Assembly: GCF_020535545.1 (NCBI RefSeq)
Contig: NZ_CP084753.1
Span: forward strand, 186,001-250,000
DNA length: 64,000 bases
Direction of reading: 5' to 3'
From: Roseateles sp. XES5
Lineage (GTDB): Bacteria > Pseudomonadota > Alphaproteobacteria > Rhizobiales > Rhizobiaceae
Shown here: positions 1-7,803 of the stretch, one piece after another
Layout of the letters: the number at the start of each line of letters is the position of its first letter
How positions within the stretch are numbered: position 1 is the first letter of the stretch
Made by a program: the position numbers and the translations under genes
Notes under the pieces: generated by a model
Database searches by the model: none
Told to the model about the DNA's origin: nothing
Seen by the model: only the letters and a program-made list of their open reading frames with translations

Positions 1-54
1 GAGGCGCCGTGTGCGGGCAATCAGCTTGTCTTTGTGGAGAATCGTATGGCTCAT
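1..54 (-). CDS. FrmR/RcnR (CsoR-family) metal- or formaldehyde-responsive repressor, N-terminus only
   Basis: Partial gene running off the left edge. The 18 visible codons, read leftwards from an ATG at 52-54, encode MSHTILHKDKLIARTRRL. This is the typical opening of FrmR/RcnR members of the CsoR family, small all-helical repressors that sense nickel, cobalt or formaldehyde and bind G/C-tract operators. A tract of that kind lies 24 bp upstream at 78-91, which supports the call independently. The metal/aldehyde ligands (a Cys near residue 35 and later His residues in the family) are outside the window, so the effector cannot be chosen. Regulated genes are probably to the left. Confidence 0.7.
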   Translation of the reverse strand, partial: MSHTILHKDKLIARTRRL

Positions 55-77
55 CCGGGCTCTCGTCGCACTTATAA

Positions 78-91
78 TATACCCCCCTATA
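78..91 (-). promoter_or_regulatory. Candidate FrmR/RcnR operator overlapping an AT-rich promoter
   Basis: The sequence TATACCCCCCTATA (TATAGGGGGGTATA on the coding strand of the adjacent regulator) is a six-G tract flanked by inverted AT arms. This matches the architecture known for CsoR-family type 2 operators of RcnR and FrmR. Flanking DNA at 72-97 is nearly all A/T apart from the tract and contains TATTAT-like hexamers that could serve as the -10. The position 24-37 bp before the regulator start suggests autoregulation. Confidence 0.6.
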
Positions 92-141
92 CTATATTGG
101 CGCGCTTTGGTGAAGACCTGGAAGCTTTTCGCCTGAAAAGA

Positions 142-163
142 CTCCCCGGCCTGGACCGGGGAG
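142..163 (-). terminator. Rho-independent terminator of the FAD oxidoreductase gene
   Basis: An 8-bp perfect stem (CTCCCCGG/CCGGGGAG) with a 6-nt loop lies 23 bp beyond the stop codon at 186. On the minus strand it is followed by TCTTTTC, a short U-rich tail. Confidence 0.65.
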
Positions 164-185
164 CGAGAGCGGGCCGGTTCCGGGA

Positions 186-2627
186 CTAGGCCTTCACCCG
201 CGCAGCCGTCGGGTCGTAGAGCGGTTCAAGGTGGATCTTTGCCGGCGTCGGCTCCATGGCGACGACGAGTTCGTAACGCCCCTCAAGAAGGAAGGCGTCA
301 TCGATGCCATCAACGCGGCGCACATAGCCGTAACCGATGTTCTTGCCGAGCGTGTAGCCGTAACCGCCGCTGGTGAGATAGCCGACGGGTTCGCCATTGC
401 GAAGGATCGTCTCGCGACCGACCAGAACGATATCGGGATTGTCGACCGTGAAGCCGGCAAAGGCTTTCTGGCGCGGCGCGCCCTGCACGGCCTCCAATGC
501 CTTGCGACCGAGGAAGTCGGTATCCTTGCGCAGCTTCACCGCCCAGCCGAGACCCGCATCGAAGGGCGTGTCGTTCGGCGTGATATCGGAACCCCAGGCG
601 CGGTAGCCCTTTTCCAGCCGCAGCGATTCCAGCGCGCGATAGCCGACGGGGCGGATGCCGAAGGGTTCGCCGGCGGCCATAAGCGCATCGAAGACCGTTC
701 CGATGGCGTCGATCGGCACATGCAGCTCCCAGCCGAGCTCACCGACATAGGTGACGCGCAACGCCCGCACCGCATGGCCCGCAATCGGGATTTCGCGCAC
801 ATGGCCGAAGGGGAAGGCGGTATTGGAAACATCCGCGCCGGTCACGGCCGCGAGCACGTCGCGGGCCTTCGGCCCCATCAGCGACAGCGTGCCGTAGGCC
901 TCCGTCACGTCGCGAAGCGTTGCATCGAGGCCGGCGGGGATGTGGTCGGCGATCCAGCCGAGATCGTGGGTGCGGAAGCCCGTGCCCGTGACGATGTAGA
1001 ACAGGTCATCCGCAAGGCGCGCGACCGTCAGGTCGGCCTCGATGCCGCCGCGGCTGTTGAGAAGCTGGGTATAGGTCAGCCGCCCCGCCGGTTTCCCGAC
1101 ATCGTTGGCGCAGATCCAGTCGAGCGCCTTTTGCGCATCCTGCCCCGCCATCTCGTATTTGGCGAAGGATGACTGGTCGAAGATGCCGACCACCTCGCGC
1201 ACGTGGCGGTGCTCCTCGCCGACGGCCGTAAACCAGTTCTGCCGCCCCATGGAATAGACGTCCTTCGGCTCCATTCCCGCGGGCGCGAACCAGTTCGGCC
1301 GTTCCCAGCCGAGCTTCGAGCCGAAGACCGCGCCATGCGCCTTCAGGCGCTGATAGAGCGGCGAGACGATGCGCGGACGGCCGCTCTCATATTCCTCGTG
1401 CGGAAAGGCGACCGTATAGTGTTTGCCATAAGCCTCGAGCGTGCGGTCGAGCACCCATTGCCGGTCGCGGTGCATGCCGGCAAAGCGGCGGATATCGACC
1501 ACCCAGAGATCGAGCGGCGCCTCGCCGTCGACCACCCATTGCGCCAGCACCCAGCCGGCCCCGCCCCCCGAGGCAATGCCGAAGGCGTTGAAGCCGGCGC
1601 CGACGAACATGTTGGAGCATTCCGGCGCGACACCCAGGATGAAGTTGCCGTCGGGCGTGAAGCTCTCCGGGCCGTTGATCATCTGCTTGACGCCGACCTT
1701 CTCCAGCGCCGGCACGCGGGCGATGGCTTCCACCATATGCTGCTCGAAATGGTCGAAATCGTCGTCGAAGAGCCGGAAGGCCCATTCGTCCGGCACGTCG
1801 CCGGTCGTCCAGGGCTGCGGGTTCGGCTCGTAACCACCCATCACCAGCCCGCCGACTTCTTCCTTGAAATAGGTGCGCCGGTCGGGATCGCGGATGGTCG
1901 GCGCATCCGTCGAGAGGCCTGGCACCTTTTCCGTGATGATATACTGGTGCTTCACGGGCTGCAGCGGCACGTTGATGCCCGCCATCGCCCCCACCTGCCG
2001 CGCCCACTGGCCCGCGCAATTGACCACCTTCTCGCAGGCAATGTCCCCGAGCGTGGTGCGCACACGGGTGATGCGGCCGCCGTCCATCTCGAAGCCTGTC
2101 ACCCGCACGTTCTCGACGATCCTCGCCCCATGCATGCGCGCGCCCTTGGCGAGCGACTGGGTGATATCCGAGGGGCTGGCCTGCCCGTCCGTCGGCAGCC
2201 AGCTCGCGCCGACAAGATCGCCCGTCTCCATCAGCGGCCACATGGCCTTCACCTCGGCAGGGGTCAGCAGATGCATGTCCATGCCGAAGCTCTTCGCCGT
2301 GGTGGCGAGGCGCCGGAACTCCGTCCAGCGGTCCTGATTGGTGGCAAGCCGCAGGCATCCCGTCATCTTCCAGCCGGTCGCAAGGCCAGTTTCCGCCTCC
2401 AGGCCCTTGTAGAGATCGACGGAATATTTCAGCACGCGGGTGATCGAGGCCGAGGACCGCAGCTGGCCGACGAGGCCTGCCGCATGCCAGGTCGAGCCCG
2501 ATGTCAGCGTGCCCTGCTCCAGCAGCACGACATCCGCCTTGTGGTCGCGCGCCAGATGATAGGCCGTGGAGCAGCCGATGATGCCGCCGCCGATGACGAC
2601 GATTGCGGCGTGGGATGGCAGGGTCAT
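186..2627 (-). CDS. FAD-dependent oxidoreductase with GcvT-like C-terminus (dimethylglycine/sarcosine dehydrogenase family)
   Basis: Encodes 813 aa, the usual size of dimethylglycine/sarcosine dehydrogenases. The N-terminal half is a DAO-type FAD domain: the dinucleotide fold GGGIIG is at residues 13-18, followed by the GSTWHAAG segment typical of this family. The C-terminal half (from about residue 430) is an FAO_M plus GCV_T/GCV_T_C folate-binding module, seen in stretches such as YVGELGWELHVP and GYRALESLRLEKGYRAWG. Such enzymes oxidatively N-demethylate glycine derivatives and pass the one-carbon unit to tetrahydrofolate. The ATG at 2625-2627 was chosen because it overlaps the upstream stop (ATGA), giving translational coupling. 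A longer in-frame reading to 2783 would overlap the upstream gene. The substrate (dimethylglycine, sarcosine or another betaine-derived amine) is inferred only from family. Confidence 0.88.
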   Translation of the reverse strand: MTLPSHAAIVVIGGGIIGCSTAYHLARDHKADVVLLEQGTLTSGSTWHAAGLVGQLRSSASITRVLKYSVDLYKGLEAETGLATGWKMTGCLRLATNQDRWTEFRRLATTAKSFGMDMHLLTPAEVKAMWPLMETGDLVGASWLPTDGQASPSDITQSLAKGARMHGARIVENVRVTGFEMDGGRITRVRTTLGDIACEKVVNCAGQWARQVGAMAGINVPLQPVKHQYIITEKVPGLSTDAPTIRDPDRRTYFKEEVGGLVMGGYEPNPQPWTTGDVPDEWAFRLFDDDFDHFEQHMVEAIARVPALEKVGVKQMINGPESFTPDGNFILGVAPECSNMFVGAGFNAFGIASGGGAGWVLAQWVVDGEAPLDLWVVDIRRFAGMHRDRQWVLDRTLEAYGKHYTVAFPHEEYESGRPRIVSPLYQRLKAHGAVFGSKLGWERPNWFAPAGMEPKDVYSMGRQNWFTAVGEEHRHVREVVGIFDQSSFAKYEMAGQDAQKALDWICANDVGKPAGRLTYTQLLNSRGGIEADLTVARLADDLFYIVTGTGFRTHDLGWIADHIPAGLDATLRDVTEAYGTLSLMGPKARDVLAAVTGADVSNTAFPFGHVREIPIAGHAVRALRVTYVGELGWELHVPIDAIGTVFDALMAAGEPFGIRPVGYRALESLRLEKGYRAWGSDITPNDTPFDAGLGWAVKLRKDTDFLGRKALEAVQGAPRQKAFAGFTVDNPDIVLVGRETILRNGEPVGYLTSGGYGYTLGKNIGYGYVRRVDGIDDAFLLEGRYELVVAMEPTPAKIHLEPLYDPTAARVKA

Positions 2628-3535
2628 TGTGCGTCTTTCCCGTGATGCGTTCTGTAGTGGTCGAGCGCCTGGTCGAGGCGCTCCAGGTTTTCTGCGGTAT
2701 AGGCGGCATAGTCGGCGCCGGGCGCGGCAAGGTGCAGTTCCGACACCATGCTCCACATCGCCTCGCGCAGCAGCGAAGCGCACTGCATGGCGGCATGGGC
2801 GCGGTGTGTCGCCGGGTCCGGCGCGCCGCCGAAATAGGCCTCGAGGAAGTCTTCCGCCGCCTCGGGCGAAAGCCCGGCATTGGAGGTGGCTCCGGCGAGA
2901 TCGAACATCGCGGTGGAAAAGCCCGCATATTCGAAATCGATCAGCCAGAGACGCTCGCCATCGTCGAGAATGTTGGCCGGCAGCAGGTCGTTGTGGCCGA
3001 AGACGATGGGCAGCGGCACCTGCGCCGCCTCCAGCTCGTCGGCCAGCGCAAGATAGTCCGGCAGATACGCCGCCATGCGGCTGCCGCCCGCCCTCAGCGT
3101 GCGGGCATAGTCGCGGACCACATGAAAAGGCCAGAAGAGAAAGGCCGCACCGCTGATTTCCCTGGGCATTCCGGTGTGGAAACGCCGCAACAGCTCCGCT
3201 ACGCGCCGCCGCGCAGCAACCACGTCCTGCGGCCCGAAGGTCTTGGCTCCGAGATAGGCGCTGACCATGACGCCGGGTTCGGCATAACGGATCTCCGGCC
3301 CGAAGCCCGCCGCATGCGCCGCCCGCGCCGTCATCAATTCCCGCTCGCGGAAGACATGGTGAAAGGGATAATCCTTGCCGAAGCGCACCACATGGCGCCC
3401 TGCCCCGTCGTCGACGCGATAACTTTCGTTGCTGATGCCGCCCTTCAGCGGCGAAATCTCGATGCGGCCGTGCCAGCAGGGCAAGGCCCGAATGCGGTCT
3501 TCCACGGTCCGGCTGCGTTCGCCGTGCCCCTCCAT
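2624..3535 (-). CDS. Choline-kinase/aminoglycoside-phosphotransferase-family kinase
   Basis: A protein of 303 aa with the protein-kinase-like small-molecule kinase fold. The catalytic Brenner-type motif is visible as FGHNDLLPANIL (HxDxxxxN) and the metal-binding motif as IDFEYA, an order typical of choline/ethanolamine kinase-like APH proteins. The N-terminal GGISNESYRV segment matches the nucleotide-binding loop of LicA-type kinases. The gene is first in a two-gene operon and its stop overlaps the start of the FAD demethylase by 4 nt. Pairing a choline-kinase-like enzyme with a methylamine demethylase suggests metabolism of choline- or betaine-like compounds, but the true acceptor is unknown. 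Confidence 0.8.
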   Translation of the reverse strand: MEGHGERSRTVEDRIRALPCWHGRIEISPLKGGISNESYRVDDGAGRHVVRFGKDYPFHHVFRERELMTARAAHAAGFGPEIRYAEPGVMVSAYLGAKTFGPQDVVAARRRVAELLRRFHTGMPREISGAAFLFWPFHVVRDYARTLRAGGSRMAAYLPDYLALADELEAAQVPLPIVFGHNDLLPANILDDGERLWLIDFEYAGFSTAMFDLAGATSNAGLSPEAAEDFLEAYFGGAPDPATHRAHAAMQCASLLREAMWSMVSELHLAAPGADYAAYTAENLERLDQALDHYRTHHGKDAQ

Positions 3536-3735
3536 GAGATCCCCCCGAAATGGCTCCGCACGCTATTCCCTTTTGCGTTTTTCAGCGCGTGCACGGCCAA
3601 TCTCATGCCGGAGAGGTTCGGCTGTCAATTGTCAGATGTGGCTTTTTCTGCTTTTTCGCCCGCTTTTGCGGCTTTCTTGCCAGACGGCTTTCGACGGATT
3701 ATGAAATAGGGACAACCCCTTGCCGAGCGACGGAT
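3536..3735. promoter_or_regulatory. Divergent intergenic region (kinase operon / DeoR regulator)
   Basis: A 200-bp gap between divergent genes that must carry both promoters. It contains a T-rich stretch around 3640-3690, unusual for this GC-rich DNA. No single promoter or operator could be assigned with confidence by eye. Confidence 0.4.
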
Positions 3736-4497
3736 ATGAACCACTCCAAGCGCCACAGCGACATCCTCCGGCTTCTTGAGCAGGAAGGCACGGTGACGAT
3801 CGCCGATCTCGCCAAAAAGCTCGACGTCTCCCTGGAGACCGTGCGGCGGGATATCAAGCCGCTGACGACGAACGGAACCGTCGTAAAAATGCACGGTGCG
3901 GTGGCCCTGCCTTCCGTCGTCGGCGAGGCGCCCTTTGAAAAGCGCATGCGCGAGAACAGCGAGGCGAAGAAAGCCATCGCCACCGCTGTAGCGGCGACGA
4001 TTCGCGATGGCGATTCTATCATGCTGGATACGGGCACGACGACAAGTTATCTCGCTCGCGAGCTGCTCGGCCATCGCCGGTTGACCGTCGTCACCAATTC
4101 CTCCGACATCGCCCGCACGTTGTCCACCGTCAACGGCAACCGCGTCTACATGGCGGGCGGCGAGTTGCGCAGCGACAACGGCGCGGCCTTCGGCATTTCG
4201 GCCATCGAGTTCATCAGCCACTTCACCGTGGGCCATGCGGTCATAACGACGGGCGCGATCGATGCCGCCATCGGCATCATGGACTACGATCTCGAAGAAG
4301 CGGAGTTCGCGCGCGCCGTCCTTTCGCGCGGCAAACGCGCCATCGTCGTCACGGACCATAGCAAGTTCGGCCGCCAGGGCCTCGTGCGCGTCTGCCCCTT
4401 CGACGCGCTGACCGACCTCTTCACCGACAAGGCCCCGCCGCGAGAGCTGGCCGCGGCTCTCAAGACGGCCGGCGTCACCGTCACCCTGCCGCGGTAA
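3736..4497 (+). CDS. DeoR-family transcriptional regulator
   Basis: Encodes 253 aa. The N-terminal DeoR winged helix is clear: KRHSDILRLLEQEGTVTIAD followed by LAKKLDVSLETVRRDIKPL. The C-terminal DeoRC sensor domain carries the usual GDSIMLDTGTTTSYLAREL and VVTDHSKFGRQGLV segments, which bind sugar phosphates in GlpR, DeoR and related repressors. The ATG at 3736 was chosen because the longer open frame beginning at 3550 adds a non-homologous tail. The gene is divergent from the kinase/demethylase operon across about 200 bp and probably represses it or itself. The effector is unknown. Confidence 0.88.
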   Translation: MNHSKRHSDILRLLEQEGTVTIADLAKKLDVSLETVRRDIKPLTTNGTVVKMHGAVALPSVVGEAPFEKRMRENSEAKKAIATAVAATIRDGDSIMLDTGTTTSYLARELLGHRRLTVVTNSSDIARTLSTVNGNRVYMAGGELRSDNGAAFGISAIEFISHFTVGHAVITTGAIDAAIGIMDYDLEEAEFARAVLSRGKRAIVVTDHSKFGRQGLVRVCPFDALTDLFTDKAPPRELAAALKTAGVTVTLPR

Positions 4498-4513
4498 CTC
4501 CCAAACGAGAAGA

Positions 4514-4530
4514 GGCGGCCAAAGGCCGCC
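4514..4530. terminator. Bidirectional terminator between convergent deoR-type and tctA genes
   Basis: Perfect inverted repeat GGCGGCC-AAA-GGCCGCC in the 59-bp gap between two convergent stops. The following tracts are pyrimidine-rich rather than pure T, so strength is uncertain. Confidence 0.5.
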
Positions 4531-4556
4531 CCTCCCCTTCCCCGCAGGTTTTCCTG

Positions 4557-6062
4557 TCAGTCTTCTTCCTGGAACACTTGCTCGCGCTTGGCCTTCACCG
4601 AAGGCAGGAACACGACGATGAGGACCGCCAGCGCGATGGCGAGCAGGACGGCGCTGATCGGCCGCGTGACGAAGGTCGTCCAGTCACCGCGCGAGAGCAG
4701 CAGGGCCCGGCGCAGGTTCTCTTCCATCATGGGGCCGAGGATGAAGCCCAACAGCAGGGGCGCCGGCTCGCAGCTCAGCTTGTAGAAGAGGTAGCCCACC
4801 ACCGCGAAGGCCGCCGTCATATAGACATCGAAGGCGTTGTTGTTCAGCGTGTAGGTGCCGATGCAGCAAAACACCACGATGGCCGGGAACAGGAAGCGAT
4901 AGGGCACGGTCAGCAGCTTGATCCAGATGCCGATCAGGGGCAGGTTCAGCACCACCAGCATCAGATTGCCGATCCACATGGAGGCGATCAGGCCCCAGAA
5001 CAGCTCGGGGTTGCTGGTCATGACCTGCGGACCGGGCTGAATGCCCTTGATGGTCATTGCGCCCACCATCAGCGCCATCACCGCATTGGGCGGAATGCCC
5101 AGGGTCAGCATGGGAATGAAGCTGGTCTGCGCGCCGGCATTGTTGGCCGACTCGGGACCGGCCACGCCCTGGATGGCGCCCTTGCCGAACTCCTCCGGAT
5201 GATCGGAAATACGTTTTTCCACCGTATAGGACGCGAAAGCCGCAAGGATCGCGCCGCCGCCCGGCAGGATGCCGAGCGCCGACCCGATGGCCGTGCCGCG
5301 CAGCACCGGGCCGACCATGCGCTTGAAATCGTCCTTCGTCGGCCAGAGGCCTGCGACCTTCGCCATCAGCACGCTGCGAGATTTCTCGCCTTCGAGGTTG
5401 CGCAAGATTTCGGCGATACCGAAAACGCCGACGGCAACTGCGACGAAATTGAGCCCGTCCGCGTATTCCCGGATGCCGAGGGTAAAGCGCGGCGTACCGG
5501 TATAGATGTCCGTGCCCACGAGGCCGAGCAACAGGCCGAGCGCAACCATGGCCAGCGCCTTGACGATGGAGCCATGAGCAAGCGCGATGGAGGAGACAAG
5601 ACCGACGACCATCAGGGAGAAATATTCCGCTGCGCCGAATTCCAATGCGACGGCGGTCAACGGGATGGCGAAGATCGCCACGAGGAAGGTCGAGACCGTG
5701 CCGGCGAAGAAGGAGCCAAGCGCGGCGATGGACAATGCAGCCCCTGCCCTGCCCTTGCGCGCCATCTGATAGCCGTCGATAGCGGTCACGGCTGAGGACG
5801 ACTCGCCCGGCATGTTGATCAGGATGGCCGTGGTCGAACCGCCATATTGCGCACCGTAGTAGATGCCGGCGAGCATGATCAGCGAGGAGACGGGCTCCAG
5901 CTGGAAGGTGATGGGCAGAAGCATGGCGATGGTCGCCGTGGCGCCGATGCCGGGCAACACGCCGATCAGCGTGCCGAGCAGGACGCCGATGAGGCAGAAG
6001 GCAAGGTTTGCTGGCGAGGCGGCGGTGGCAAAACCAAGCGCGAGGTTATGAAAGAGATCCAC
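4557..6062 (-). CDS. tctA: Tripartite tricarboxylate transporter, large membrane subunit (TctA family)
   Basis: Encodes 501 aa, the normal TctA length, with about 12 hydrophobic segments. Family hallmarks include the N-terminal [17 protein letters not shown] loop and the conserved [19 protein letters not shown] segment. TctA is the large permease of a TTT secondary transporter that uses a periplasmic binding protein to import carboxylates such as citrate, tartrate or aromatic acids. It is the last gene of the tctC-tctB-tctA operon, 9 nt after tctB. The substrate cannot be inferred from TctA itself. Confidence 0.92.
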   Translation of the reverse strand: MDLFHNLALGFATAASPANLAFCLIGVLLGTLIGVLPGIGATATIAMLLPITFQLEPVSSLIMLAGIYYGAQYGGSTTAILINMPGESSSAVTAIDGYQMARKGRAGAALSIAALGSFFAGTVSTFLVAIFAIPLTAVALEFGAAEYFSLMVVGLVSSIALAHGSIVKALAMVALGLLLGLVGTDIYTGTPRFTLGIREYADGLNFVAVAVGVFGIAEILRNLEGEKSRSVLMAKVAGLWPTKDDFKRMVGPVLRGTAIGSALGILPGGGAILAAFASYTVEKRISDHPEEFGKGAIQGVAGPESANNAGAQTSFIPMLTLGIPPNAVMALMVGAMTIKGIQPGPQVMTSNPELFWGLIASMWIGNLMLVVLNLPLIGIWIKLLTVPYRFLFPAIVVFCCIGTYTLNNNAFDVYMTAAFAVVGYLFYKLSCEPAPLLLGFILGPMMEENLRRALLLSRGDWTTFVTRPISAVLLAIALAVLIVVFLPSVKAKREQVFQEED

Positions 6063-6071
6063 GGGCGCCTC

Positions 6072-6533
6072 CTAGAGCCGGGTCCACGGACCGAACCGTT
6101 CGAACGGCAGGCCGAGGGCATAACTGAATACAGCCACGGAGAAGACCGTGATGGCGGCCGCCAGTGCGAGCGCCATCAGCGGCTTCATGCGCGTCGAGGC
6201 GAAGGCGGCAATGAGCGCGGCAAAGAAAAGCGACGGCACGAAGCCGAGACCGCGCACCGTGAGCCCGAAGAAGGCCGGGGCAGGGAGGATGAACAGCATG
6301 CCGCGCAACGCGAGCGGTCCCATCGGTTCCCCCTGCACTCGCGTCGCCTGCACCAGCACGACGACACCGAGGATGGCCAGGATCACCGCCAGGACCAGCG
6401 GAAAATAGCCCGGCCCCATGCGGAAAGCTGTGCCAAGTTCCAGGTTAAGGCATTGATAGATAAAGAAGCCACCGAGTGCGATGAAGGTCAGGCCGCAGAT
6501 CGCATTGGTGCTGTCGAATTGAACGTTTTTCAT
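6072..6533 (-). CDS. tctB: Tripartite tricarboxylate transporter, small membrane subunit (TctB family)
   Basis: A protein of 153 aa with four predicted membrane spans and little else, as expected for TctB. The ATG at 6531-6533 (MKNVQFDS) follows a GGGAGAGAG ribosome-binding site. An upstream in-frame ATG at 6575 would add 14 residues without an obvious site. It sits between tctC (91 nt upstream) and tctA (9 nt downstream). The role is inferred from family and position: an accessory subunit of the membrane component. Confidence 0.88.
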   Translation of the reverse strand: MKNVQFDSTNAICGLTFIALGGFFIYQCLNLELGTAFRMGPGYFPLVLAVILAILGVVVLVQATRVQGEPMGPLALRGMLFILPAPAFFGLTVRGLGFVPSLFFAALIAAFASTRMKPLMALALAAAITVFSVAVFSYALGLPFERFGPWTRL

Positions 6534-6624
6534 GGATATCTCTCTCCCAACGACCGGGAACGGTCGCGCCGACAAGATCGGTTCGTGACGGCGGTCAACA
6601 CCGCCACGAACCCCACTGCATCGT

Positions 6625-7611
6625 TCAGTCGGCGTATTGACCGGCGGCCTCGATCACCGGCTTCCAACGGGCGATCTCGCCTTCCAGCTTTGCCTTGAGG
6701 GCTGCGGGCGTCGCATCGGCCTCGCCGGACGGCGCCGTACCGAGTTCGGCAAAACGGGCGACGACGTTCGGATCCTTCAGTGCGAGCTGAAGCGACTTGG
6801 AAAGCCGTTCCGTTATCTCTGCCGGCGTCCCCTTCGGCGCGTAGATGCCGTGCCAGATGCCCACCTGAAAACCGGGCAGTCCAGCCTCTTCCGCCGTCGG
6901 AATATCCGGGAGATTGCCGAGACGGGCTGGGGAGGTCACGGCATAGGCCTTGATCGTGCCGCCCTGGATCTGCTTCGTCGTGTTGGTCGTCTGGTCGCAC
7001 ATCACGTCGACCTGGCCACCAAGCAGGTCGGTCATGGCCGGGCCTGTGCCCTTATAGGGAACGGTGGTGAACTGCGTCTGCAACGCGCTCATCAGCATCA
7101 TGCCGCAGAGATGGGACGCCGCGCCGATACCGGCATTGGCCACCGTCACCGTGTCCTTGTTCGCCTTCATGTAGTCGATCAGCCCCTTGAGGTCCGCCGG
7201 CTCAAGATCCTTGCGGGCAACGATGGCCATCGGCACGTCTGTGACGAGACCCACATATTCAAAGGCATTCAGCGTGTCGTAGGCGAGCTTGCGGTAGAGC
7301 GTCGCGCTCGTCGCCATGCCGATATGATGCAGCAGCAGCGTATAGCCATCCGGGTCCGCGCTGGCCACGCGGCCCGCGCCGAGCGTGCCGCCCGCGCCGC
7401 CGACATTCTCAACCACGATCTGCTGGCCGAGATCCTTCGACATGGCTTCGGCGACGAGACGCGTGACCGTGTCCGTCGGACCGCCCGCCGAGAACGGGAC
7501 GACCATGGTGATGGTGCGCTCCGGATAGGTCTGGCCAAAGGCGGACGTGGCGAGCAGCAATGCGGCAAAAGTCGCCGAAATGCCGGTGAGTGCTTTCATG
7601 GTCTTCATCAA
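6625..7611 (-). CDS. tctC: Periplasmic solute-binding protein of the TTT system (Bug/TctC family)
   Basis: Encodes 328 aa with a signal peptide in about the first 26 residues (basic start, hydrophobic core, SAFG before QTYPERT). The mature part begins with the Bug-family pattern TYPERTITMVVPFSAGGPTD, whose GG-x-x-D loop contacts the carboxylate ligand. A second family loop, NAGIGAASHL, follows near the middle. It is the first gene of the transporter operon and downstream of the sensor kinase/regulator pair, so expression is probably induced by its own ligand through that pair. A ribosome-binding site GGGAGGA precedes the start. The ligand is likely a di- or tricarboxylate or an aromatic acid, not more specific. 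Confidence 0.92.
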   Translation of the reverse strand: MMKTMKALTGISATFAALLLATSAFGQTYPERTITMVVPFSAGGPTDTVTRLVAEAMSKDLGQQIVVENVGGAGGTLGAGRVASADPDGYTLLLHHIGMATSATLYRKLAYDTLNAFEYVGLVTDVPMAIVARKDLEPADLKGLIDYMKANKDTVTVANAGIGAASHLCGMMLMSALQTQFTTVPYKGTGPAMTDLLGGQVDVMCDQTTNTTKQIQGGTIKAYAVTSPARLGNLPDIPTAEEAGLPGFQVGIWHGIYAPKGTPAEITERLSKSLQLALKDPNVVARFAELGTAPSGEADATPAALKAKLEGEIARWKPVIEAAGQYAD

Positions 7612-7719
7612 ATCCTCCCGATGAAATCCCAGCCGGCGCGGCTCCTCCCGGCCGGTTCTGGATGACCAAGAGTGCCGCGCCGCACGTTCGGAACAAGCAG
7701 TCGAACGGATTTACGGGCT

Positions 7720-7737
7720 AGTTTACGGCGGTAAACT
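7720..7737 (-). promoter_or_regulatory. Palindrome upstream of tctC, candidate activator site
   Basis: Perfect inverted repeat AGTTTAC-GGCG-GTAAACT lying 109-126 bp upstream of the tctC start. Position and symmetry fit an upstream activating sequence for the NtrC/DctD-type regulator encoded next door. Assignment to that regulator is inference. Confidence 0.45.
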
Positions 7738-7775
7738 CGGGTCATTGGGTGGAAATGGGGACAAATGGATCAATC

Positions 7776-7797
7776 GATGGGTGGAAATCCACCCATC
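7776..7797 (-). promoter_or_regulatory. Second palindrome upstream of tctC with an associated direct repeat
   Basis: Inverted repeat GATGGGTGGA-AA-TCCACCCATC just after the stop of the response-regulator gene. The element TGGGTGGAAAT within it also occurs as a direct repeat at 7746-7756, with starts 32 bp apart (about three helical turns). A 2-nt loop and absent T tract argue against a terminator. The helical phasing favours protein binding. Confidence 0.4.
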
Positions 7798-7803
7798 ACG
7801 GCC

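Noticed and set aside
1203..2645. 480-codon open frame on the plus strand opposite the FAD oxidoreductase
   Set aside because: It is an antisense shadow produced by high GC content. Its translation is rich in Arg/His/Ala without family motifs, whereas the minus-strand frame has clear domains.
7650..7672. GGCAC/TTGG-containing sequence upstream of tctC as a sigma-54 promoter
   Set aside because: The required GG-N10-GC spacing is not met: the -12 position reads TC instead of GC.
7776..7797. Palindrome considered as terminator of the response-regulator gene
   Set aside because: The loop would be only 2 nt and no T tract follows. Kept as a possible protein-binding site.
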